Below are positions 10,470-20,412 of a stretch of 64,000 nt of DNA, in pieces (the stretch's first letter is position 1; every line of letters starts with the position of its first letter). The position numbers and the translations under genes are program-made. Origin of the DNA: Cryptosporidium bovis (Eukaryota; Apicomplexa; Conoidasida; Eucoccidiorida; Cryptosporidiidae); contig VHIT02000018.1 in NCBI GenBank assembly GCA_009768925.2, positions 124,001 through 188,000 on the forward strand, given 5' to 3'. Below the pieces are notes generated by a model. It was not told the origin of the DNA, ran no database searches, and saw only the letters and a list, made by a program, of their open reading frames with translations.

Positions 10470-10477
10470 GCGCCAAA
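10470..10477 (-). promoter_or_regulatory. E2F-like element
   Basis: GCGCCAAA on the + strand reads TTTGGCGC on the minus strand, the classical E2F/DP site. It lies in the 279-base divergent promoter, 92 bases upstream of the voltage-sensor start and 180 bases upstream of the Rpr2-like gene. Confidence 0.5.
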
Positions 10478-10657
10478 TGTATTGATATATAAATGTGATT
10501 TGTAAATTAATTTAGATTGTGTAGTAATTATTAGGCTTTGTATAAACAAATTATTCTGAAATAAAGGTTAGGGCATAAATGTCATTCTAAAGATGATTTT
10601 TCACTTTAATCTGTAATATTTCGTTACCTGAATTGCTATTATAATTGAAAACAGAAG

Positions 10658-11542
10658 ATGCAGGTAATAGAATCAAAACTGTCAGCATTTTCGAGAATGC
10701 TCAAGAATGAGGATCCAGTAAACAATTTTATACTAAATTCCGGTGGCAAAAAGAACAGTTGTAAACTAGTTACAGTAGTGGAGGATAATGAGAAAAATAA
10801 CAATATTGCAGAGTTGGATTTTCTCATTAGTGCTTCTACACTGTATTTAGATATTTGCCCAAGTTTAGCGAGTAGGTTTAATTGCAAAATAGCAAATTTA
10901 ACTGATGAAATCCGCAAGTCAAAGACATATAATAGTTTCTTCTCCGGAAGAATATGTCCAAAGTGTTTCTCTACTTATATTGTTGGTAAAAATTGCAAGC
11001 TCTCAATCAAGAGTTTAAATGGGATTGAAAGAAGAAAAGCGATAAAAGAACACAAGGGAGAATTTAACACTTCAGAAGGGGGATTAGCAAATAACACATT
11101 TAAAAAGTTGTGTATAAATTGCTATATCTGCAATTACACATATTCAAAGTTTTTTTTCGATAAAAAGCCTAAATCGAAAAAGAACATCGTGAAAGAAAGT
11201 AAAACAAATACGTATATTGATTCACTTATCAATTATTCAAACAACCTACTTATGAACAAAAATACAGACTTGTATAATTATGACTGTAAACTCGGTGCTT
11301 CTGGAAAACAAACGACAATTAAAGCAAATAGAAATGATAACAATATTAGGTTCTTTAGAACAAATAAAAGACAGAAGGCGGCAAACACAGTGACTAATAG
11401 AAATAAATGTACTGAAAAGAAACCATCGGTTGAAGGTAATGGAATAGTAAGGGTACTGAGAAAAGAAATCGGATCTGGATTTATAGGAGGGGAAAAGGAG
11501 AAGGAAGGAGGTTTTTATGATATACTCTCGAGACTTGCGTAA
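10658..11542 (+). CDS. Rpr2/Rpp21-like zinc-ribbon protein, candidate RNase P/MRP subunit
   Basis: A 294-residue basic protein. The recognisable part is a zinc ribbon: Cys100 and Cys103 in RICPKCFSTYIVGKNCKLSI, then Cys152, Cys155 and Cys158 in LCINCYIC. A helix (about 63-92) precedes the ribbon. The order helix, R-x-C-x-x-C, hydrophobic-G-x-x-C, then a second Cys pair resembles the Rpr2/Rpp21/Snm1 family, protein subunits of nuclear RNase P and RNase MRP that process tRNA and rRNA precursors. A long polar insert separates the two Cys pairs. The Lys/Asn-rich tail could bind RNA. Another small zinc-ribbon nucleolar family is possible. The dimethylallyltransferase gene starts 18 bases downstream on the same strand, unusually close. 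Confidence 0.5.
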   Translation: MQVIESKLSAFSRMLKNEDPVNNFILNSGGKKNSCKLVTVVEDNEKNNNIAELDFLISASTLYLDICPSLASRFNCKIANLTDEIRKSKTYNSFFSGRICPKCFSTYIVGKNCKLSIKSLNGIERRKAIKEHKGEFNTSEGGLANNTFKKLCINCYICNYTYSKFFFDKKPKSKKNIVKESKTNTYIDSLINYSNNLLMNKNTDLYNYDCKLGASGKQTTIKANRNDNNIRFFRTNKRQKAANTVTNRNKCTEKKPSVEGNGIVRVLRKEIGSGFIGGEKEKEGGFYDILSRLA

Positions 11543-11560
11543 CTTATTGATTTGTTTTCG

Positions 11561-13187
11561 ATGTATTCAGTAGACTTTAATCCATTGAAAAGGAACATAG
11601 TTCCTGTTATATATATATTTGGTTCTACAGGTAAATTTAGTATTGAAGTACTTAAGGGGCATGCGTTTATTTATCTTTATTTCATTTGTACTTATAGCTT
11701 CGGGTAAAACTAGCTTTTCAATTAATGTATGGAGGCATTTGAAAAATATTGTAGGTTTTAATTTCTAATCTAATTATCATTTCAAAAAAAATTTTAATTT
11801 ATGGAATTAACCGACTTAAATTTATTTTGTCTCCTTTTACTTTGTATATTATTTTATTACCTCTAAATTATAAAACCACTTTACAAAAAAAAAACAAATA
11901 TCAGGGTTTTGAGTCGGAAATAATAAGTTGTGATTCGATGCAAATCTACAAAGGTTTCGATATTGGAACTGCGAAAGTTTCAAGAAAAATTAGGGAGGAA
12001 GTACCTCATCATCTTTTAGATGTACTTGATTTAGACCAAGAATGCTCCTCCTCAAAATATGTGAAACTGGCAACCCCAATTGTAAGTTTAACATTCTGAT
12101 ATGAGTGTATTTCTCACGAATAAAAACATATAAAGGAACAGTTTTAACTTTAAAAACTTGTTTTTCCAAATAATTCTAACTTTAGATTGACCGTTTAATA
12201 AAAAAGGGGATAGTACCTATAGTTGTTGGGGGTACACATGTTTATTTAAAGTCATTAATTTGGGAGTCAATGATCGATTTTTCAGAAGGATCAGATTTGA
12301 ATCCGTCTATATCTGATGAAAAATACTCGGGTATTTCATCCACGGAATTATATAAGCAATTATCTGAAATAGATCCTGAGAGAGCTTCTTCTCTACATTA
12401 CAATGATAGAAGAAGAATAATAAGAAGTATAGAGGTAATTTTGATATTTAAACAAATAGTTATTTTTAATTAAATTAATTTATTACAAATAAGATTTGCA
12501 AGAAAAACAATGAAAAGTTCTCGGAAATATGTAAAAAATTTCCATACAAACTAAGGTATAAAAATTGTTTGTTGTTTTGGATAAGGAATAGTAAAATAAA
12601 AGACAATATTGAAACGAGAGTGAACGAAATGATAAATGTAAGACCTAATAAATAATTTACATATTTTCTGTACCTACTAGGATTATCTTAATTTTTAGGA
12701 AGGACTTCTAGAAGAGGCTTTTATGTTGAAAGAAAAAATAATAAATTGTCAGAAACTTACCGGAATAATACAAGGAATTGCGTATAAAGAATTAAAAGAT
12801 ATATTGTTGAGGAGAGCAAAGGTGGAAGATATAAGCGAGGAGGAAATTAGTGAATTTAAATGCAATTTAGCACTAAAAACACTTCAATACAGCAAGAGGC
12901 AAGAGAAATATATCAAAAAGCACCTATTCAGAGATGTAAGTGTAAACACTCTGGTGCTTAATGGAGACATAGGAAGTAATAAGATGTCAGTTTCGAAGGA
13001 ATTTAATATTCTCAGGGAGGCAGTATATAAGATTACCAAGTTTATAGAAAATTTTCCATGCTACAGACATAAAAGCAATTATAACAAGACAACTATAAAC
13101 GAGTCTAAAAAAACTCTGTTTGGAGACTCTGTTTTTGAGTCGGCAATTACGGAGATAGAAAAAAGATTGCCACTAGCAAGGAGATAG
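11561..13187 (+). CDS. TRIT1: tRNA dimethylallyltransferase (six exons)
   Basis: Exons are 11561-11630, 11698-11750, 11905-12081, 12186-12434, 12494-12637 and 12699-13187, with introns of 67, 154, 104, 59 and 61 bases. All have GT-AG ends and the frame is kept, giving 393 residues. The enzyme transfers a dimethylallyl group from DMAPP to A37 of tRNAs reading codons that start with U. The P-loop GSTASGKT (residues 21-28) is split between exons 1 and 2. DSMQIYKGFDIGTAK (51-65) is the family DSxQ-Y and GTAK block, with the presumed catalytic Asp51. PIVVGGTHVYLKSL (111-124) is also diagnostic, as are the exon 5-6 segment NEMINEGLLEEA and GIAYKEL. A C-terminal zinc finger like that of yeast Mod5 is not seen. 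The stop overlaps the end of the LUC7-like gene by 15 bases. Confidence 0.9.
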
Positions 13188-14309
13188 GCTTCTGGAAAGA
13201 GAGCGTGAAGAATTACTGCTACTTTCTGAAGAAATTTCACCATCGCTTGGAGGAAGATTTGGATCCTTTTCCTTTGGTCTTCTATTTTCTTTAGGTTTTC
13301 CCTCACAAGTCTTAGATTCTTCAAAATCTTCACTTTCAACGTATTCACCTGGCGAGAGGGAGTCGGCATTATAACTACTACGCCTTTGAATTTGCTGTTC
13401 TGAAGTATATTTATTACTATAATGTGGAATTGTTCTAATTCGTTCTCTTCCAACATACATTCGAGTATTATTTCTGTCTCCATCGTTCGAATACGGAGTA
13501 AATCCATCTTTATGTTCTCTAATATCCCTATAATCTCTTGGTCTTCTTTCATACGGATAGCTTCTTCTGTGAAAGTAGTTCTTATTTTCATTTTTTCTTC
13601 TAGAATTGTATCTACTATCATCCCTTTTATTGGAGTTTTTATCAAGCCACTCTTTAATATCTTTCGCTTGTTTTCTTATTTTCAGATATCCCATGTGGAT
13701 CTTGCCACGAAAGTGATCATTTAAACGTTGATCATTATCTGTTTCCGATAAAAATGCAGCACAAACTTCACAAGGGTGAAGCTTCTGGCGATACATTCCA
13801 TTTGCAATATCCTCTTTAGTTGCTATTATCTTCATCTTCTGTTGGTTGAGCCTTGTGAGATCTTCCATTCTCTTTAGAGAGCCATCTATATCACCACTGG
13901 CTCCCAACTCGTCTATTTCTTTCATTATTTCCTTAATTTCAAGATCAAGTGATTTAGTACTTTCGTCTTCAAGCTTTGAGCTATCGGAAATTTGTGCTCT
14001 AAGTCTGTTTCTTTCAATTCTTTTATTGCAATCATCCACCATTCCTTGTAACACTCTTAGACTTTCTCTTTCATATCTATAGTTATAATTTTTAGTGCTA
14101 CTTCTTTCACAAAGGTACCTTTCTTTTAATACTTCAGAATGAATATTTTTGCAGGGACCCATGTAAAGTTTTGTATTTTCAAACAATTCATGAGGACAAA
14201 GCCCACATATATACAATTTACATACATCATCATCATGCAAATTCTTCTTCTCCATCGGAGCCTCAATTTCACCCATAAGATCTTCAATTTGGCGTCTTAT
14301 TTCGTCCAT
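13173..14309 (-). CDS. LUC7L: LUC7-like U1 snRNP-associated splicing factor
   Basis: A 378-residue protein with the LUC7 layout. The N-terminal helix MDEIRRQIEDLMG leads into the first zinc finger, DVCKLYICGLCPHELF...MGPCKNIHSE (about 29-59). A coiled coil spans roughly 70-175. The second finger, C2H2 type, is LHPCEVCAAFLSETDNDQRL then DHFRGKIHMGYLKIRK (about 180-215). The Arg/Ser/Glu-rich tail ends in an RS-like stretch, SRSLSRSLS. Family members sit in the U1 snRNP and help define 5' splice sites. This is relevant here because two neighbouring genes carry several short introns. The last codons overlap the 3' end of the opposing dimethylallyltransferase gene by 15 bases, so the transcripts must overlap in antisense. 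Confidence 0.92.
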   Translation of the reverse strand: MDEIRRQIEDLMGEIEAPMEKKNLHDDDVCKLYICGLCPHELFENTKLYMGPCKNIHSEVLKERYLCERSSTKNYNYRYERESLRVLQGMVDDCNKRIERNRLRAQISDSSKLEDESTKSLDLEIKEIMKEIDELGASGDIDGSLKRMEDLTRLNQQKMKIIATKEDIANGMYRQKLHPCEVCAAFLSETDNDQRLNDHFRGKIHMGYLKIRKQAKDIKEWLDKNSNKRDDSRYNSRRKNENKNYFHRRSYPYERRPRDYRDIREHKDGFTPYSNDGDRNNTRMYVGRERIRTIPHYSNKYTSEQQIQRRSSYNADSLSPGEYVESEDFEESKTCEGKPKENRRPKEKDPNLPPSDGEISSESSSNSSRSLSRSLSPC

Positions 14310-14934
14310 TTTGTCCTATGTATTATACTTCATCTAAAAAAGGTACATTAAATATCTACTAAAAAGGTTCGAATGGAAAGATATTATGTCAAATATATAT
14401 ATGTTGCATTAATTGGCACCTGAAATTAAAAAATGGTCACAATTTGCGCCTTGAGTCTGCCTTCAACACCAGAATAAAAATTATCACTAGTAATACAAAA
14501 AGAATAAACCGACATTTGCCAAATCTAATTGAAACCAGAAATTAAACACAAATTCTGAAAGGCCTCACATTCAAATGGTACTTTTACTAGCTAAATTTAA
14601 TCGATACCCTAGAATACAAGCGTAAATTAAAAAATAGTTTTTATTAAAAAACCTAATTTACTAGCATTTCTACAAATAGAAGAATTAACACGTTAACGAA
14701 TCTCAAAATCAAAAAGAGGTTTAGAACAATAAAGAAATAAGAGAGCTTTCGGGAAAAGTAAGAATTGTATTGTAAACCTGTTTATATTTTTTTACTTTGG
14801 TCTTCGAAATTAAAGCAATAATTCCGTGGTGTGGCGCCTTATAAATACCCCATATTTATTTTTACATTGATTTAATTGTTGGTGGTTTTCGTGTATTAAT
14901 AAAAAATTAGGGATTCCTCGAATAAAGAGTTTCA
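14310..14934. other. divergent promoter: LUC7-like and nucleoporin genes
   Basis: This 625-base head-to-head spacer carries a TTGCGCC motif near 14444 and the GTGGCGCC plus TATA-like cluster at 14831-14847. No RNA gene or conserved frame is visible. Confidence 0.5.
14831..14847 (+). promoter_or_regulatory. GTGGCGCC plus TATA-like box of nucleoporin gene
   Basis: GTGGCGCC (14831-14838) is followed directly by TTATAAATA (14839-14847), about 90 bases before the nucleoporin start codon. An E2F-like core adjoining a TATA-like sequence suggests a core promoter. Confidence 0.5.
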
Positions 14935-17900
14935 ATGAGGAATATAAAATTCTCGTCATTATCACCGAAAGATGTGGCGAGAAACTCAGGGTTTGCGGTT
15001 GAAGGCCAAGAAAAAAGAGCTTTTAATTCTCCAAAATACACGACAGAGGACCATCTTGGTTTAAAAGATTATAGATTTTTACATAAGATAAATAAAGAAA
15101 CAGAGATTAAGGGTCCTCTTGGGGGTTTTCTCAGCAGGAATAATTATCAGAATACATACATGAGGACAAGTCCAGTATTACAAACTTCAAATAGTATCGC
15201 AAGAAGTTTCAATGTAGATAATATTGGTTTTTCAAAGGAAAGGCATTCTGTTATAAGTGGATATGGTGTACCAATAGGAAGTTCTTCAAGTATCAACTTG
15301 AATAAGGAAAGTTTATCTAATAATGATTTGTATAATAATGTAAATCAGATGGTTAGTGGACTCCCATTATTGCCACCAAATAAATACTCATATGGGACTA
15401 TTGATAGAATTAACATGAATATTGGGATGCTTAACAACAGTTACAGAATAAGTCAGGAAACAGATCCAAATGTTTATTCTTTGGATAAAAAATACGAAAT
15501 ACATAGTGGTGATACCCAGAGTTTCAGGAAAAGACCTCTCGAGCAGGTTTATAGAAAAAAATTTGGTGAAGGTATTCACGAAAATGAAGACGATGAATTT
15601 CATGACGCAATAAGTGACGATGATAATATTGAGATTGGTGGAGCTGATTCTTCAATGAATCCAAAGAAATCGAACCTTGTTCCTCCATTTAAAAAGATTT
15701 ACAATAATACACCATCTACACAAGCCCAAACTACCGGAGTTGTGGGAACTCAAACGAATACCCCGAATAAACCAACAAATACTTATAGACTTCCATTATC
15801 TTTAATAGAAGATGATTTCAAATTAGAGAGAACTCCAAAATATAATTTTAACAGCGACAATATTCAACATTCTCAAAACAAAATAAACTCCTTGGAATTG
15901 ACACAGTATTCACATCCTTACAATTTTAATAAAAAAACGTCATCTACTTTTTTCACTCTAAATAAAGAGTCAAAAATTAATCGTAGTGATAATAAAAGTC
16001 TCTCTTCAACTCAAAGAATAAGGACTCCGTTAAGATACAGGTCAAGTTTAGTAGGTGCAGTAAATAGCAAACCAAATTCTTCATGTAGAATACTTTCTGC
16101 AGCCGAAATGAAGAGGATATTTTGCAAATCAAGAAAACCAATAGGGTCTTTGAAGGACTTTGTTCATACAATAGACACTCGAAATGATACAGATTACAGA
16201 AATAATTCGAATTTTGAATCTAGCATTTTGAATAACACTGAAATAGTAACTGAAAAAGTGCACAGTGAAAACAATGCAAATGAAGCATGTGATGAAAACG
16301 ATGCTGTAACCAAAAACAATGATGATAAACCATTTTTTACCGGCTCAAATATGTTGAATAACAATATAAAGAAAGACAGTGATAAAACTAATGAAGATCA
16401 TTTTTACTCCGAGTTAAATGGAAAAAAGAAAGAAGACGGTGCGTGCGTTAGAGATGTAGATGAAAAAGCAGTTGTTGGTCAGATAGTTGACGAAAGCAAA
16501 GATAAAGTTGGTATTAATTCGAGAAATGATGATTCCTCTAAAGATAAAACTTTAAATATCGAAGGCGTGGTTATTAGTGATAGTGGTAATTCAATGAAAA
16601 CTGATGCAAGGGATAATTTAAGTGAGGTAGAGAAAAAAAAGGATTCCAATGGTGACAAAGATACAATTAATGCTAATAATGAAGAGACAAAAGGAGCTTG
16701 TGAAACTAATCAAGATGTTCCTTGGTGGCTTGCCAATGTAGGTAAACCTAATTTGGTTGAGGTTGATAATGAAGGGGTATTTTTATCTGATGAGGAAACC
16801 TCAAACAAGAAAGACGAAAAACAGGCGTCTCCCACAATAACAAATTCTTCCCTAGGTTTATTCTCAGTTCAGGAAGGTGATGGTAATACAACTTCATTGT
16901 TTTCTTTTTCCAAGAACCCTAACTCAGAAAGTAATATTTTGCCACAAACTCAGAATAAGGATCTGATTCCTGGAGAATTAACTGGGGAAAATTCACAAGC
17001 ATCGATTAATATTTTGAGTTCTGTTAACCCGGATATCACAAAAACGGCCGCTAATACTATTGGTACAACAACAAATAATACTAGTAATAACTCCGTTAAT
17101 TCTGATGCAATTTCATCTGCAGCCAATGCTAACATCAACATTGAAAATAATGCTACTTGTGGTAAAACTATGGCTGAAGTTGATTCCAGTGTTTCGAGTG
17201 TTAATAAGGATTTAAGTTCAAAAAAGGTTGACTCATTTCCAACTTTTCTAACTGAAAATTCTGTAGGCACGGGACTTTCACTGTTTGGAATTACTCCTAA
17301 CTTAGAAAATATGAATAAAAGAGGGATTTTCTCAGATATAGGAAGTACTTCCAACCTAACTACAACTGCTAGTTCCACTACAATAGGAGTAAATGGAACA
17401 AATAATAACAAGCTACCAGAAATTGGAACTATATTATCAACTAATAATAGTAAGTCAGATGAAAAAGAACAAGTTAGGGATTGGAATTCAAGTACAGGAA
17501 TATTTAATTTAAAGAATGTAAACTCCACAATTAATATTGGTTCTTCATTATTCGGAGATTCGACTATATCAACAAACACAGCAGAAACATTCCAACAATC
17601 ACAATTGCAAACCTCAAAAACTCCGGTAAGTTTGTTTGGGACGGGACCTATAAATTCAAGTGCTTCTAGTACGGGAATCTTTGACTCAAATAGTCAGTTT
17701 AATGGTTCGAAGACTACAAATTCAAGCCAAATTTCTTTATTCGGATCAACTAACACTGGAGACAAAAGTGGGACATCTGGGACTAACATTTTTGGTAGTG
17801 GATCATCTCCAAATACTACGGGTATATTTGGAAATATTTCAGACATTGGAATTAAAAGGAGTGACACACCCGTAACAGAAACGAATTCTAGGCCAACAAA

Positions 17901-18795
17901 TGATCTCTTCAGCAACAACATATTTAATTCTCAATCTAATTCTAATGCTTTCCAAGGTACCTCTTTATTCGGAGCTACAGGGTTAGGATTAGGGACTGGA
18001 ATAGGAGGAACGGGATTGGGAACAGCCGCGATTGGATTGGGAACAACTGGAATTGGATTGGGGCAAGGAGGAACAGGATTAAGAACGGGGGTTGGAGCAG
18101 GTGGATTTGGAGGTTCAATTACACCGGAAGGGTCAAATTCCATTTTCAATTCTCAAAATCAGGGAAATTCTGCTACTGGTATGAATGATGCTCAAGGTTT
18201 AAGTGGTTCTCTATTTGGAATACAGTCTCAGAATTTGGCCTCATCAAGCTGTACATCATCTGCTATTCCATTTTCTGCGAATTTAGGGAGTACGGGTTCG
18301 AATACTTCATTTCAAGTTTCACCAAATCCAACAAATAATATATTTTCTCATAATCCTATTTTCGGAGGTAATAATAACAATTCAACTCCGTTTGCATTCG
18401 GTTCAAATACTAATGTTATAAATCAACAAGATGGTATTCATAATACAAGCCAAAGTAACTTGAATACAACACCAAGTTCTTCGTCAATGTTTGGTATTCA
18501 TACAGGTGGCGGAATATTTGGATCAGCAAAATCGGAAACAAATATTTTTGGTAACATTGGAAGTATGAATCAGGGAATCTCTTCTCCTTTTGATCAAAGA
18601 CCGCAACAGGATATCACCGGACAACCGAAAAACGTAGCTCAGAGTGGTATTTTTGGATCCAATCCACCAAATTTTTTGGGGCAATCCCAAATCATTTCTG
18701 GGAATAATCCGAACCCATTTGTTGGTCACTCTTCCATGCATACTGGGTCTTCTACCCACAGAAGAAGGATTGCCAGGGCCAAGAGATCACATTAA
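14935..18795 (+). CDS. FG-repeat nucleoporin
   Basis: A 1286-residue, low-complexity Asn/Ser/Thr-rich protein. From about residue 780 to 1240 it carries roughly 14 FG repeats of the SLFG, NIFG, GIFG, SMFG and FAFG types, the mark of nucleoporins that line the nuclear pore and bind transport receptors. A glycine-rich run of GLGTG/GIGGTG units lies around 1018-1065. Residues 1-780 lack FG repeats and include DVPWWLANVGKP near 592 and charged stretches. The last residues, HRRRIARAKRSH, form a basic patch. Nup1/Nup153-type nucleoporins also end in basic motifs, so this may be a nuclear-basket component, although FG repeats alone do not assign a subtype. The gene converges on MORN1 with a 189-base gap. 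Confidence 0.85.
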   Translation: MRNIKFSSLSPKDVARNSGFAVEGQEKRAFNSPKYTTEDHLGLKDYRFLHKINKETEIKGPLGGFLSRNNYQNTYMRTSPVLQTSNSIARSFNVDNIGFSKERHSVISGYGVPIGSSSSINLNKESLSNNDLYNNVNQMVSGLPLLPPNKYSYGTIDRINMNIGMLNNSYRISQETDPNVYSLDKKYEIHSGDTQSFRKRPLEQVYRKKFGEGIHENEDDEFHDAISDDDNIEIGGADSSMNPKKSNLVPPFKKIYNNTPSTQAQTTGVVGTQTNTPNKPTNTYRLPLSLIEDDFKLERTPKYNFNSDNIQHSQNKINSLELTQYSHPYNFNKKTSSTFFTLNKESKINRSDNKSLSSTQRIRTPLRYRSSLVGAVNSKPNSSCRILSAAEMKRIFCKSRKPIGSLKDFVHTIDTRNDTDYRNNSNFESSILNNTEIVTEKVHSENNANEACDENDAVTKNNDDKPFFTGSNMLNNNIKKDSDKTNEDHFYSELNGKKKEDGACVRDVDEKAVVGQIVDESKDKVGINSRNDDSSKDKTLNIEGVVISDSGNSMKTDARDNLSEVEKKKDSNGDKDTINANNEETKGACETNQDVPWWLANVGKPNLVEVDNEGVFLSDEETSNKKDEKQASPTITNSSLGLFSVQEGDGNTTSLFSFSKNPNSESNILPQTQNKDLIPGELTGENSQASINILSSVNPDITKTAANTIGTTTNNTSNNSVNSDAISSAANANINIENNATCGKTMAEVDSSVSSVNKDLSSKKVDSFPTFLTENSVGTGLSLFGITPNLENMNKRGIFSDIGSTSNLTTTASSTTIGVNGTNNNKLPEIGTILSTNNSKSDEKEQVRDWNSSTGIFNLKNVNSTINIGSSLFGDSTISTNTAETFQQSQLQTSKTPVSLFGTGPINSSASSTGIFDSNSQFNGSKTTNSSQISLFGSTNTGDKSGTSGTNIFGSGSSPNTTGIFGNISDIGIKRSDTPVTETNSRPTNDLFSNNIFNSQSNSNAFQGTSLFGATGLGLGTGIGGTGLGTAAIGLGTTGIGLGQGGTGLRTGVGAGGFGGSITPEGSNSIFNSQNQGNSATGMNDAQGLSGSLFGIQSQNLASSSCTSSAIPFSANLGSTGSNTSFQVSPNPTNNIFSHNPIFGGNNNNSTPFAFGSNTNVINQQDGIHNTSQSNLNTTPSSSSMFGIHTGGGIFGSAKSETNIFGNIGSMNQGISSPFDQRPQQDITGQPKNVAQSGIFGSNPPNFLGQSQIISGNNPNPFVGHSSMHTGSSTHRRRIARAKRSH

Positions 18796-18984
18796 TTAAA
18801 TAATTAACGAAAATACCCCTCAAACAATAAAAGATATAGTATTAATGAAGGTTTGAAATGTTAAAGCAAATTCTCTAAGTATACATAAATATTATATTTT
18901 ACAATAATACTATTTCTAAAACTATATATATTTTTACCACAATACATGATACTTATTCTTAAACTATACGAATATTTTAATTAG

Positions 18985-20082
18985 TTAAAAGTTTGGATTA
19001 GACCATTGAGAATCTTGTGGGAATTGTAGACTATGGAACTGTGAAAGAACACCATCTTTCCATATTCCTTGTATTGAATGTCCCATAGCAAACCTAAGTA
19101 TACCTTTTCCATGTTTCCTTCCGTTTTGCCATTCTCCTTCATACACATTATTGTCTTCAGCACAATAGAATACTCCCTTACCATGTCTTCTGTCATTTTC
19201 CCAGTACCCTTCATATTTATTCCCGTTAGCATACGTGTATATACCGAATCCACATGCTTTGTCTGCAACCCAACTGCCTTTAAATCTATCGTTGTTTGAA
19301 TAAAATAATTCACCTTCGCCGTGCTTTTTCGCATCTAACCATTCTCCAACATATTTATCCCCTCTACTGTATGTGAGGGTTCCCTTGCCATTAACTTTTC
19401 CGTCTTTCCAATAACCCTCGTATTTTTCACCATTTTGGTATGTCAACACACCATATCCTTCCTTTACATCATTTACCCATTCTCCTTCATATACATTCCC
19501 ACAAGGAAAAATATATGTTCCCTTTCCATGCATAGAACCCTCAAACCAATCACCTTCATAAACAGCAGAATCTACATAAACATACTTTCCATGCCCATGC
19601 ATTTTACCATTTACCCAATCACCTTCATATTTCTCAATTATTTGGTCTCCTGAACTACTTACATATGTAACTGTACCTTTTCCGTGTCTCTTATCGTCTC
19701 TCCATTCCCCAGAGTATATATCTCCATCAACATACTTGTAAACTCCCCTTCCATGCATTTTACCATCTAGCCACTCCCCTTCATATACATCTCCATTGCT
19801 GAATGTTAACTTACCATAACCACATATTTTTCCATTCTCCCATTGCCCTTCATAAACGTTTCCACTTGAAAAATTGGCTTTTCCTTGGCCATGTATTCTA
19901 TCATCAACCCATTCTCCTTCATACGAAGCTCCATCTGCATATGTAAATTTCCCGAAACCTTCTCTTTTTCCCATTACAAATTCTCCTTCATATTTCTCAT
20001 TCTTTGAGTATACTAATGTACCTTTACCGTGAAACAAACCACCTTTAATGTCACCTGAATAAGAATGACTTGAGGCCTCCAT
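18985..20082 (-). CDS. MORN1: MORN-repeat protein, MORN1-like
   Basis: The 365-residue protein consists almost wholly of about 14-15 MORN repeats of 23 residues with the pattern YEGEW-x-(D/N)GK-x-HG-G (for example YEGEWLDGKMHGRG and YEGYWENDRRHGKG). The length is close to apicomplexan MORN1, a cytoskeletal scaffold of the basal complex, centrocone and daughter-bud ring needed for cell division. One repeat carries a longer linker, VSSSGDQIIEK. The start used here is the ATG at 20080-20082 (MEASSHSYSGD). The frame stays open to a TTG at 20107-20109, but TTG is not a credible start in this organism. A tight cluster of promoter motifs lies 290-330 bases upstream. Other MORN proteins exist, so orthology to MORN1 rests on length and the absence of other domains. 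Confidence 0.85.
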   Translation of the reverse strand: MEASSHSYSGDIKGGLFHGKGTLVYSKNEKYEGEFVMGKREGFGKFTYADGASYEGEWVDDRIHGQGKANFSSGNVYEGQWENGKICGYGKLTFSNGDVYEGEWLDGKMHGRGVYKYVDGDIYSGEWRDDKRHGKGTVTYVSSSGDQIIEKYEGDWVNGKMHGHGKYVYVDSAVYEGDWFEGSMHGKGTYIFPCGNVYEGEWVNDVKEGYGVLTYQNGEKYEGYWKDGKVNGKGTLTYSRGDKYVGEWLDAKKHGEGELFYSNNDRFKGSWVADKACGFGIYTYANGNKYEGYWENDRRHGKGVFYCAEDNNVYEGEWQNGRKHGKGILRFAMGHSIQGIWKDGVLSQFHSLQFPQDSQWSNPNF

Positions 20083-20370
20083 GTTTTCACCAGAATATTT
20101 GAATACCAATTCGCTTATGTAAGTATCCCTTTGTTATTCTATCTATGTTCTATTTAGAATAGTTAAAGAAAACTACAAAAGAAATAATTAAGTGCCCCAG
20201 TATAACGCACTTGAATAGTAATGTGATCAACTCAGTTTATTATTCTCTTGTAAAGGTTGTTTATCTTTTTTCAATCAATATTCTCTTTTCTTATTTGTTC
20301 AAAGTTTATTTTTTAACGTCAGTAGGTGTGTTTGTGTTGTTGCTGCTGCCACAAGACCTGAAAACAAAAT

Positions 20371-20412
20371 TGCATGCAAAAATTCCCCACATTTAGCGCC
20401 AACTAGCGCCAA
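20371..20412 (-). promoter_or_regulatory. TGCATGCA / G-box / double E2F-like cluster
   Basis: Within 42 bases are TGCATGCA (20371-20378), CCCCAC (20385-20390, a GTGGGG box on the minus strand) and two GCGCCAA copies (20396-20402 and 20406-20412, each TTGGCGC on the minus strand). TGCATGCA resembles an ApiAP2 binding palindrome. The orientation of the G-box and GGCGC copies fits MORN1, whose start is about 290 bases away. Confidence 0.6.

Noticed and set aside
17931-18149. Proline-rich frame antisense to the nucleoporin gene
   Set aside because: It mirrors the Gly-rich repeat of the nucleoporin on the other strand and has no independent support.
20083-20109. Nine-codon upstream extension of MORN1 in the same frame
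   Set aside because: The extension begins with TTG, not ATG. The first ATG at 20082 gives a length close to known MORN1.
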